Assembly (NCBI GenBank): GCA_038330175.1
Contig: JBBQNS010000003.1
Coordinates: 3,656 to 67,655 of the forward strand
Direction of reading: 5' to 3'
DNA from: JAABPW01 sp038330175
GTDB taxonomy: Bacteria > Verrucomicrobiota > Kiritimatiellia > CAIKKV01 > CAITUY01
Length of the DNA stretch: 64,000 bases
Both the position numbers and the translations under genes were made by a program. The notes beneath the pieces were generated by a model. The model was given only the letters and a program-made list of their open reading frames with translations, ran no database searches and was not told the DNA's origin. Below, one piece after another: positions 1 to 7,018 of this stretch (position 1 is its first letter; every line of letters begins with the position of its first letter).

Positions 1-1
1 A

Positions 2-397
2 GTTGCCGTTTATGTTTGGGAGTTCAACCGCTCACGAGGTATTGGGCGGGTTTCTGAAGAGAGCGGCTTGAGCGGTGGCGGTGTCTTGGGTGAAAAGGGT
101 GTAGAAGAACTTGAGTTCCGACTTGCCTTGTCGTTGAGCGGTAACCATGAGGCTTGGTATGACGCCTTGAGAGAGGGAGCCTACAGGGGATCGAGTTCCA
201 AAGGAAATCTTTCGCATGATGACCTGAGGTCGAAGCGACTGTTCTGCCTGGTTATTGGTGGGTTGGACTCCAGGGACAGTGAGGAAAGTAAAAAGGCGGC
301 CATGGTCCTTGACCAGTATGCGGTTGCGGAGAGTTTCGGCCGCCTCATAGTCGAGTGGTTGTGGGGATTAGGGTCGTGGGGATTAGAGGGGGATTAG
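2..397 (+). CDS. 3' end of an unrecognised protein, truncated by the window edge
   Basis: The frame is open from the first bases of the window to a TAG at 395-397, so this is probably the C-terminal part of a longer protein; an internal TTG at 68 could also be a start, but nothing supports it. I do not recognise a domain. The last residues (a Trp/Gly-rich tail) are encoded by the first copies of the GGGGATTAGGG-type repeats that follow, which suggests that the 3' end has been reshaped by repeats. Proteins of IS200-like or REP-associated transposases are often bordered by such repeats, but no transposase motif is visible in what remains, so that link is only a guess. Confidence 0.35.
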   Translation, partial: VAVYVWEFNRSRGIGRVSEESGLSGGGVLGEKGVEELEFRLALSLSGNHEAWYDALREGAYRGSSSKGNLSHDDLRSKRLFCLVIGGLDSRDSEESKKAAMVLDQYAVAESFGRLIVEWLWGLGSWGLEGD

Positions 398-427
398 GGT
401 CAGCCCTGGGGGATTAGGGTCAGCCCT
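361..427. repeat. Short G-rich direct repeats (GGGGATTAGGG type)
   Basis: Four imperfect copies of a GGGGATTAGGG unit lie head to tail between 363 and 419; two of them are followed by the same TCAGCCCT. The first copies overlap the end of the upstream reading frame. The pattern looks like a small dispersed repeat next to a mobile or truncated gene rather than a regulatory site. Confidence 0.6.
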
Positions 428-698
428 TAAAAGTTAAAAGCGGTCTGTTTATGGGCTTTTATAACGACTTTTCAACGCGTTATGCGCCCGCCTCGCACAG
501 CCCGAGCCATCATGCGGAACCCCGTCGTGCGCTGGGTGGACATCGCGCGCAAGCGACGGCCCTACGAAAGCCAATGATTACGAATGCGCAAGCGATGGCA
601 TCTACATTGAAAATACCGATGATCTCAGATGAACCCGCCCGATCCCCCTTTCCAATTTCTTGATTTCTTCATGGAAGTGGCGTAATGTGCAGGCCATT
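398..698. other. 300-base gap without a confident gene; possible gene remnants before fabG
   Basis: No single frame holds a recognisable protein. Three short frames end in a chain: one stops at about 577, another at 630-632, and a mini-ORF of 18 codons runs from 629 to 685, where its TAA lies just before a possible GTG start of the ketoreductase at 687. Such stop/start overlaps look like translational coupling left over from decayed genes, but the peptides are too short to identify. No clear promoter for the following cluster was seen. Confidence 0.4.
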
Positions 699-1436
699 AT
701 GGAAGCGCAACAACGATCTAAAATAGCATTGGTAGTGGGGGGCAGCCGGGGTATCGGGCGTGCTATCGCCTTACGACTCGCCCGCTCGGGGTTCGACCTA
801 TGGGTAACCTACCTCGAAAACCAGGCGGCGGCCGAAGAAGTCAAAGCTGCCATTGAGTCGCTCGGCCGGTCCTGCGATCTGCTGAAATTCGATATCTCCG
901 ATTATGAGGCCTCCAAGGCTGCATTATCAGAAAAAGCCGATCTCTGTGTGCCGGATGCGGTGGTCTTCAATGCCGGCATTGCTCGCGACAACCTCCTCGT
1001 ATGGATGACCAAGGCGGAATGGGATACCGTGATCCGTACGAACCTTGACGGGTTTTATAATGTCATTCACCCCGTGCTATTCCCCATGCTCCGCGAAAAG
1101 CGCGGCCGCATCGTGGTGATCTCCTCGACATCGGGCCAGGTCGGACAGGCCGGCCAGGTGAATTATTCCGCGTCGAAAGCCGGCCTGATCGGAGCCGTCA
1201 AGGCGCTGGCCCGCGAAGTGGGGCGTAAGAATATCTTCGTGAATGTGGTGGCACCCGGTGTGATCGAGACCGAGATGGTGGCGCATTTGCCCAAGGAAAA
1301 AATTCTGCCACTGATCCCTGTAAACCGTTTCGGAAAAGTCGAAGATGTGGCATCCATTGTTGATTTCCTTTGTTCCGAACCGAACATGTATATCCACGGT
1401 CAAGTGATCGGGGTCAACGGCGGCCTGGCCATCTGA
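699..1436 (+). CDS. 3-oxoacyl-ACP reductase (FabG-like SDR)
   Basis: Short-chain dehydrogenase that would reduce 3-oxoacyl-ACP with NADPH in the cytoplasm. Numbering from ATG 699 (245 aa), the nucleotide-binding GGSRGIG is at 14-20, NAG at 91-93, and the catalytic set Asn115, Ser143, Tyr156 and Lys160 is complete. The length equals that of E. coli FabG (244 aa). A GTG at 687 is an alternative start and has a better ribosome site (GGAAG at 673-677). It is the first complete gene of the polyene-type cluster and is followed by a 240-base gap with a palindromic repeat. The family is certain; the role as the cluster-specific ketoreductase is inferred from the KS, ACP and dehydratase downstream. 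Confidence 0.9.
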   Translation: MEAQQRSKIALVVGGSRGIGRAIALRLARSGFDLWVTYLENQAAAEEVKAAIESLGRSCDLLKFDISDYEASKAALSEKADLCVPDAVVFNAGIARDNLLVWMTKAEWDTVIRTNLDGFYNVIHPVLFPMLREKRGRIVVISSTSGQVGQAGQVNYSASKAGLIGAVKALAREVGRKNIFVNVVAPGVIETEMVAHLPKEKILPLIPVNRFGKVEDVASIVDFLCSEPNMYIHGQVIGVNGGLAI

Positions 1437-1460
1437 ACCTAACCCGGCTTAGCCGGAACC

Positions 1461-1626
1461 AAGAGGAAGATTTTGAACAGAAGCACGCAAAGCACGCAAA
1501 GGCGGCTGCGGCGAGTACGCCGCAACCGCATTATTTTTGGAATTCAAACACCTGGCATTCTCGCCGAAGGCGTAAACATTCCCTCCTTTGCGGTCTTCGC
1601 GAGCTTTTGTTCAAACTCTTTTCTTG
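1461..1626. repeat. MITE-like imperfect inverted repeat with an internal hairpin
   Basis: The left arm (1461-1502) and the right arm (1585-1626) are near-complementary over about 42 bases, with roughly four in five positions matching. Between them is a strong hairpin at 1502-1529 (12-base stem with one mismatch, AGTA loop). The arms carry short ACGCAAAG repeats. The element fills most of the gap between fabG and the oxidoreductase gene and has no coding capacity. It looks like a small non-autonomous or structural repeat. Confidence 0.6.
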
Positions 1627-1676
1627 TCCAAATCATGACCATAATTCGATTGATTCAAGTCGTAAGGAACTAAATT

Positions 1677-3176
1677 ATGGAAAAATACGATCATATCGTT
1701 GTCGGTAGCGGAGCGAGCGGGCTGACCGCTACCCTGCTGCTGGCTTTGAATGGACGCCGGGTTTTGCTTTTGGAAAAAGCGCCCACCCTCGGCGGCTCGC
1801 TGGCCCGATTCCGCCGGCAAGGCGTGCCGTTTGATACGGGATTCCACTTCACCGGCGGCTTACTGCCGGACGCCCTTTTAAGCCGAATGCTGTCGGTCCT
1901 CGGACTCATGGATTCGGTTGAGCCGGAGTTCATGTCTCCCGACCGGGCTCACCAATTTATTTTCGAGGGGGAGAGTCGTCTTTTTGAAATGCCCTGCGGC
2001 ATCAGCCGCATCCGACTCAAACTCAAGGATGAATTTCCGGGCGAGACCATGGCGGTGGACCGCTATTTCGACCTAGTGGAAAAAGTTTGTGCCCAAACAG
2101 CCTCGATGGACTTGGCGCGACTGGCTGAATCCGCCCATCGCCTGGACGAGGAATCCATCAGCCTGAAGGAGGTTCTGGACGGCCTCACTTCCAACGGGCT
2201 ACTGCGAGGCATCCTGAGCGGATTATGTATGTGCTATGGGACCAAGCCGTCAGAAGTGTCCTTCGCCTCCCACAGCCGCATGTGTTACGACATGTATCAA
2301 TCCACCGCCCGCTTCCGGCGCGGGGGCGATGCCCTGATCGATGCGTTTAAGAAGGCCATCCAATCATTGGATGTGGAAGTGCGCTGCAACCAGTGGATTG
2401 CCGAATGCCGGGTGGGCGACAATGACCAAGCCAGCAGTTTCATCATGAACGATGGCCGGGAGGTGGCGGCGGATTCAGCGGTTTTGACCATCCATCCCCA
2501 AGAGATTCTGAAACTCCTGCCCCGCAGCACTATCTCCAAGGCCTTCATCAGCCGGGTGGAGTCGTTTGAGCCCTCCTCCGGATTCTTTACCGTGTACGGC
2601 GTAATGGACGGTGAGACGGACCCCCACTTCGGCGCCACGATCACCTCGTTGTTTCCAACAGATGATTTCGAGCAGCTTCTTGATCCGGCCTATCGCGGGG
2701 AGCAGGCGCTAGTCATTTGCGGCAGCGTGGAGCCGGTTCAAGGGGTTTCCCGCCGTGTCGTGACCGCTTTTGAGCCGTCCTTCCACGAACATGTAGCCGC
2801 GTGGGCAAACTCCTCGGTCAAACACCGCCCGGCCACCTATGAGGACTATAAGGCGGGGCGCGTGGAAGCCATTCGGAATCGGTTGCGTCGATATGATCCG
2901 GCCTTTAACGAGCGGCTCCGTATTCTGGATGCCGCTTCCATGCTGACCTTCCGGGATTATCTGCATTCGCCAGAAGGCTCCGCTTACGGCATCAAGCAGA
3001 AGGTCGGGCAGTATAACTTGATTGGAAAGCTTCCCGTCCGTAATCTCTTTGCGGCAGGACAAAGCGCGTTGCTGCCAGGAATTGCGGGAGCGATGATGTC
3101 GTCCTTCATTGTCATCCGGGCGGTTCTAGGCAAGGACAACTTTAATCGTTTTGTGAGTGGTAAATTATGCAGTTAA
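1677..3176 (+). CDS. FAD-dependent oxidoreductase, phytoene-desaturase/CrtI-like
   Basis: A 499-residue flavoprotein. The N-terminal dinucleotide-binding fold has GSGASG at residues 10-15, followed by an acidic end of strand 2 (LLLEKAP), and the C-terminus has the FAD-contacting AAGQSALLPGIAGAM stretch typical of the CrtI/phytoene dehydrogenase and amine-oxidase-like superfamily. Such enzymes desaturate, saturate or isomerise polyene chains. Members occur in polyene-type clusters next to KS and ACP genes. Its stop overlaps the ketosynthase start by 10 bases, so the two are probably translationally coupled. The substrate cannot be read from the sequence; an ACP-bound or released polyene is the natural guess. 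Confidence 0.85.
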   Translation: MEKYDHIVVGSGASGLTATLLLALNGRRVLLLEKAPTLGGSLARFRRQGVPFDTGFHFTGGLLPDALLSRMLSVLGLMDSVEPEFMSPDRAHQFIFEGESRLFEMPCGISRIRLKLKDEFPGETMAVDRYFDLVEKVCAQTASMDLARLAESAHRLDEESISLKEVLDGLTSNGLLRGILSGLCMCYGTKPSEVSFASHSRMCYDMYQSTARFRRGGDALIDAFKKAIQSLDVEVRCNQWIAECRVGDNDQASSFIMNDGREVAADSAVLTIHPQEILKLLPRSTISKAFISRVESFEPSSGFFTVYGVMDGETDPHFGATITSLFPTDDFEQLLDPAYRGEQALVICGSVEPVQGVSRRVVTAFEPSFHEHVAAWANSSVKHRPATYEDYKAGRVEAIRNRLRRYDPAFNERLRILDAASMLTFRDYLHSPEGSAYGIKQKVGQYNLIGKLPVRNLFAAGQSALLPGIAGAMMSSFIVIRAVLGKDNFNRFVSGKLCS

Positions 3177-4396
3177 AACGTGTGGTCATTACAGGAATGG
3201 GAAGCGTTTCCCCTCTCGGGCGTGGGATCCAAACCCTGACCGACGGCCTCAACACCGGTCGCAGCGCGGTCCGCAAAATGGAAGGTTGGGATCAGTATAT
3301 CGGCTTGCGGAGTCTTGTCGGGGCACCGGCCGAACTGAAGGACGAACGGCTTATCCCGCGCCTGAGCCGTCGATCCATGGGACGCATGAGTATTTTTGCC
3401 GTTCAGGCGGCTCAGGACGCCGTCGCCGATGCCGCCCTTGATCCGGCACTGGCCACTTCAGGCCGAATGGGGTGCGTGGTAGGCTCCACCACCGGAAGCG
3501 CCATCAGCATCAGTCAGGCGTTCGAGACCATGCTGCCGGATCACGATTTATCCAAGCTGTCCTCCATGCAGTTTTTCCACTGCATTTCCCATACGGCTAC
3601 GATGAATGTGGCACAGGCTCTCAATCTCAACGGCTGGGTGATGGCGACTTCAGCGGCCTGTGCCTCGGCCATGCAAGGGATCGGCGCCGGCTACGACGTG
3701 ATTCGACTGGGCCGTCAGGATGTCATGCTGTGCGGTGGCGCCGAAGAACTGCACCCCACTGTTACAGGCTCATTTGATGTCCTCTTCGCCACTTCAGTGA
3801 AATACAATCAGACCCCTTCCCTTACGCCGCGTCCGTTCGACCGCGACCGGGACGGCCTAGTTTGCGGAGAAGGTGCCGGGATTCTGATTTTGGAAGACTA
3901 TGACCACGCCGTGAAACGGGGCGCCCGGATCTATGCTGAAATTCTGGGTTATCATACCTGCAGCAGCGGCAATCATGTCAGCGAATCCAGCCGCACCGCC
4001 ATGGTGACGTGTATGCGGGAGGCTCTGCAGGCGGCAGACGTACAGCCCCATCAGGTGGATTACGTTAATGCACATGCCACGGCGACCTTGCAGGGCGACA
4101 AGGAAGAGGCGGAGGCCATCATCGAAGTGTTTGGATCCAAGGTTCCGGTCAGCAGTTTCAAGGGTCATCTGGGCCATACCCTGGGTGCCTCGGCGGCCAT
4201 CGAGTTGAGCGCTTCCCTGGCCGGCATGCGGCAGGGTCTGCTCTTTCCGACCCTGAATCTGGACAACATCAGTCCCGAGTGTCAGGGTATCGCCCACATC
4301 ATGGGGCAGACCTTGAAAAAGGACGCCCGTATCGTCGTGAAAAACAGTTTTGCCTTTGGCGGTATCAGCGCGGTGCTGGTCTGCCGGATGATGTAA
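3167..4396 (+). CDS. beta-ketoacyl-ACP synthase (FabF/FabB-like)
   Basis: A 409-residue condensing enzyme with the full Cys-His-His triad: Cys165 in TSAACAS, His303 in NAHATAT and His334 in KGHLGHTLG. The late NSFAFGG motif is also present. It would extend acyl-ACP chains with malonyl-ACP. It is the only ketosynthase in the cluster. Aryl polyene clusters of Proteobacteria usually carry several KS or KS/chain-length-factor genes, so here one enzyme may do all the extensions, or a partner lies elsewhere. It overlaps the oxidoreductase gene by 10 bases and is followed 22 bases later by the ACP gene. Confidence 0.93.
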   Translation: MQLKRVVITGMGSVSPLGRGIQTLTDGLNTGRSAVRKMEGWDQYIGLRSLVGAPAELKDERLIPRLSRRSMGRMSIFAVQAAQDAVADAALDPALATSGRMGCVVGSTTGSAISISQAFETMLPDHDLSKLSSMQFFHCISHTATMNVAQALNLNGWVMATSAACASAMQGIGAGYDVIRLGRQDVMLCGGAEELHPTVTGSFDVLFATSVKYNQTPSLTPRPFDRDRDGLVCGEGAGILILEDYDHAVKRGARIYAEILGYHTCSSGNHVSESSRTAMVTCMREALQAADVQPHQVDYVNAHATATLQGDKEEAEAIIEVFGSKVPVSSFKGHLGHTLGASAAIELSASLAGMRQGLLFPTLNLDNISPECQGIAHIMGQTLKKDARIVVKNSFAFGGISAVLVCRMM

Positions 4397-4418
4397 AGAA
4401 AAGTTTTAAGAGGTAAAT

Positions 4419-4685
4419 ATGACTAAAGAAGAAATCGTCGCATTGACTAATAAGGTTTTTGAGGATTCTTTTGAAATCGAGCCTGCGCGACTGACCCCCC
4501 AGGCGACCATTTTTGATGAGCTTGGCCTAGACAGCCTGGATATCGTGGACTTGATCGTGGCGTTGCAGAAGCAGTTCAAGGTTCAAATCCGCGAAGACGA
4601 ACGCGTTCGCACCATTCGCACGCTGGAGGATGTCTACAACTTCATTCTGATGCTGAAGCAAGAGGACGAGAAGAAGGGGCAGTAA
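4419..4685 (+). CDS. Acyl carrier protein
   Basis: An 88-residue acidic protein with the 4'-phosphopantetheine attachment site DSLD, Ser39 being the modified residue, preceded by the usual LGLDS context. An AGAGG ribosome site precedes the ATG. It carries the growing chain for the neighbouring KS, ketoreductase and dehydratase. The charged C-terminal tail (EDEKK) is short. It is a cluster-dedicated ACP rather than the general one, inferred from its position directly behind the ketosynthase and not next to fabD/fabG housekeeping genes. Confidence 0.93.
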   Translation: MTKEEIVALTNKVFEDSFEIEPARLTPQATIFDELGLDSLDIVDLIVALQKQFKVQIREDERVRTIRTLEDVYNFILMLKQEDEKKGQ

Positions 4686-4700
4686 TTTACATGTTGTGAG

Positions 4701-4729
4701 GCTCTTGCAAAACCTCGTTTTGCAAGAGC
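4701..4729. repeat. Perfect 13-base hairpin after the ACP gene
   Basis: 4701-4713 and 4717-4729 are perfect inverted copies with a 3-base loop. It begins 15 bases after the ACP stop. There is no T-run after it, so it is more likely a dispersed palindrome (or an mRNA-stabilising structure) than an intrinsic terminator. Confidence 0.65.
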
Positions 4730-4900
4730 AGAATCCAGAAGTCAGGAGTCAGAATTCTTTCATCATCTGTGTATTGCATTATTCTGGCTTCTGAATGCTG
4801 AATTCCCTCTTGTATGTTGTGACGTGATTACTCAAGCTGAATTGTGGAATTTCATGCCCGAAACCCGAAACCCAAAACGCGAAACGCGAAACCGTTGCCC
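4730..4900. repeat. Degenerate AGAATCC/AGTCAG and CGAAACC repeats
   Basis: Two low-complexity blocks: degenerate CAGAA/GTCAG/GAATTC-type units at about 4730-4806, and a run of CGAAACC/CGAAACG units at about 4859-4892. The second block is in frame with the acyltransferase ORF and would encode an ETRNPKRETRN stretch, which is not expected in a PlsC-family protein. Confidence 0.5.
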
Positions 4901-5717
4901 GAACATACCTTTTCGAGCAACGCCTAGCTACCCTAAGCCCACCGCCTTGGGACGGCGCTTGCTCAAGCGCCTCGAGTGGGTTTGGCTCAACCTCTCTTTC
5001 TATTTTCTGCTGGTTCTGTTTTCGTTGCTCGCGGTTCCCGGGTTCTCGCTTTTTATCGCCGTTCAAACGCCTTTCATTTCGCACCGCCAGGCGATGCGGT
5101 TATTCCGCCGCTCTATCCGCTGGTACGGCTATGTCGTAATCTACATTTTGCCCTTTCCGTTGGTTCGAGTTCGGTATGAGAATCGATCGCAGGGGAAGCT
5201 GCCCAATCCCTGCATTGTGATATGCAATCATCGCTCCTCCGCCGATCCTTTCCTGATGGGCGCCATTCCGCTTGAGGAAGCGGTTCAGATTGTGAACAAA
5301 TGGCCCTTTAAATTACCGCTCTGGGGGCCTATGGCACGCTGGGCCGGATATCTGAGCATCAATGAAATGCCGGTCGAAGAATTTTTCAGTCGGGGCACAG
5401 CCCTGATGAAGAGCGGAGCCTCACTGATTGCGTTTCCGGAAGGAACCCGTTCACGGACGATGGAGTTGGGGCCGTTTCACGGGACTCTCTTCAGGCTGGC
5501 CCTGGAAACCAAGATTCCTGTTGTTCCCATATGCATCCTGGGAAGTGAACAGGTGCCGCCGCGGGGAACAATGGTTCTGAAACCAGGTCTGGTGTTAGTG
5601 CGGAGTCTGCCGCCAGTGACATGGGAGGTCTATAAGAACCTCTCGCCGTTCCAATTTAAAACCCAGGTGCGGGACATGATCGCCCGAGAGCTCGTGAACA
5701 TGGAGAGGGACGCATGA
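4854..5717 (+). CDS. PlsC-like lysophospholipid/glycerolipid acyltransferase
   Basis: Membrane-associated acyltransferase of the PlsC family. The H-x4-D motif is NHRSSAD, and FPEGTRSR gives the second conserved block. One or two hydrophobic segments precede the catalytic domain (LNLSFYFLLVLFSLLAVPGF). The start is uncertain: GTG 4824, ATG 4854 and TTG 4947 are in frame, none with a good ribosome site, and the stretch after 4854 is built from repeats, so the true start may be 4947. The stop overlaps the next gene by 4 bases (ATGA). In polyene clusters such enzymes move the acyl product onto a lipid or sugar anchor; that role here is inferred from context. Confidence 0.85.
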   Translation: MPETRNPKRETRNRCPNIPFRATPSYPKPTALGRRLLKRLEWVWLNLSFYFLLVLFSLLAVPGFSLFIAVQTPFISHRQAMRLFRRSIRWYGYVVIYILPFPLVRVRYENRSQGKLPNPCIVICNHRSSADPFLMGAIPLEEAVQIVNKWPFKLPLWGPMARWAGYLSINEMPVEEFFSRGTALMKSGASLIAFPEGTRSRTMELGPFHGTLFRLALETKIPVVPICILGSEQVPPRGTMVLKPGLVLVRSLPPVTWEVYKNLSPFQFKTQVRDMIARELVNMERDA

Positions 5718-7018
5718 AAGCCTTTAAGGGAGATCCGACACTTGAATTTGCGGAGCCAGCCATCGTCAGAGCAGCACAAGCCGAGCGGTTGCGCCGCCAT
5801 GTAGCGTGGTGTGCCCGTAAGTCGCCCTATTACCGCCGCCTGTTCCGAGATTCGGGCATTAAACACAAGTGGGTCAGCCTGGAAACCCTCGCTCAGTTCC
5901 CCACCACGAGTAAATCAGACCTAGCCCGGTACAATGACGAGTTCCTCGCCGTCGCCCCTTCAGAAATTGTCGATATCGTGCTATCCTCCGGCACCACCGG
6001 CAAGCCGGTTCGGATCCTTTACACCGAACGCGATCTCACGCGGCTGGCCCACAACGAACAACTCTCGTTTGCCGGCTGCGGTATCACCACCGGAGATGTG
6101 GCCCTGCTGACATGCACGATGGACCGTTGCTTCATTGCCGGCTTGGCTTACTTCCTGGGAATCCGGGCACTCGGAGCCGCGGCCATCCGCAACGGACACG
6201 GGACGCTGGCCAGTCATTTGGAGATCATCAAAACCATCCGCCCGTCCGTATTGGTGGGGGTGCCGTCGTTCCTCCGCAAATTGGCAGTCTATATGAAGGA
6301 CCACGGAATCGACGCCTCCCAGACCTCCGTTCGCAAACTCGTCTGCATTGGCGAACCGGTACGCGGGGCCGACATGGCGCTGCTAAAATTAGGAAGCGAC
6401 CTTCAGGCATTCTGGAAGGCCGACGTGTACTCCACCTACGCCTCCTCTGAATGCATCTCGACCTTCTGCGAATGCACTGCCCAGCAGGGCGGGCACCTGC
6501 ATCCCGATCTGGCTATTGTTGAAATCCTGAACGACAGGGGAGATGCGGCCGCTCCAGGCCAGTCTGGGGAAGTGGTGCTGACCCCCCTTGACATGGAGGG
6601 AATGCCGCTGATCCGCTTCCGAACGGGGGATGTGAGTTTCCTGATGACGGAGCCCTGCTCATGTGGGCGCACCTCGCCCCGACTGGGACCGATTATCGGT
6701 CGGAAACAACAGATGATGAAGGTTCGCGGCACCACCTTGTATCCGCAAGCCGTCTTCGCGGCGCTGGATGAACTCCCGACGTTGGGCGATTATTATCTGG
6801 AAATTGTTGAAAAAGAAAACCTCTCTGACGACCTGATCATCCATCTCGCCGCCCGGGCGGGTCAGCCGTCGCCCGACTGGCTCCGCGCACACCTTCAAGC
6901 CTGTCTGCGAGTGACCCCCGTCATCGTCATTGACCCCGAAGACAAAGTTCGGCAACATTTATATTCACCTGAATCACGGAAGCCCGTGCGGGTATGGGAT
7001 CGGAGAAAAAACACGTGA
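5714..7018 (+). CDS. AMP-forming acyl/aryl ligase, phenylacetate-CoA ligase-like
   Basis: A 434-residue ANL-superfamily enzyme of the short PaaK-like type. The ATP-binding SSGTTGKP loop, a YASSE block, the RFRTGDV block and a PIIGRKQQMMKVRG hinge region are all visible, in the correct order. A CSCGR element before the hinge resembles the metal-binding Cys found in PaaK-type ligases. It would activate a carboxylic acid (aryl or acyl starter) as adenylate and load it on ACP or CoA. Coupled to the acyltransferase gene through an ATGA overlap. The starter acid is not evident; no aromatic ammonia-lyase gene lies in this window. Confidence 0.88.
   Translation: MKAFKGDPTLEFAEPAIVRAAQAERLRRHVAWCARKSPYYRRLFRDSGIKHKWVSLETLAQFPTTSKSDLARYNDEFLAVAPSEIVDIVLSSGTTGKPVRILYTERDLTRLAHNEQLSFAGCGITTGDVALLTCTMDRCFIAGLAYFLGIRALGAAAIRNGHGTLASHLEIIKTIRPSVLVGVPSFLRKLAVYMKDHGIDASQTSVRKLVCIGEPVRGADMALLKLGSDLQAFWKADVYSTYASSECISTFCECTAQQGGHLHPDLAIVEILNDRGDAAAPGQSGEVVLTPLDMEGMPLIRFRTGDVSFLMTEPCSCGRTSPRLGPIIGRKQQMMKVRGTTLYPQAVFAALDELPTLGDYYLEIVEKENLSDDLIIHLAARAGQPSPDWLRAHLQACLRVTPVIVIDPEDKVRQHLYSPESRKPVRVWDRRKNT

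Noticed and set aside
451..663. A 70-codon open frame before fabG
   Set aside because: No ribosome site, composition unlike the neighbours (Pro/Ala/His-rich), and other frames in the same place look equally coding-like; treated as possible remnant sequence only.
4701..4729. Intrinsic terminator behind the ACP gene
   Set aside because: The stem is perfect, but no T-run follows and the downstream genes belong to the same pathway.
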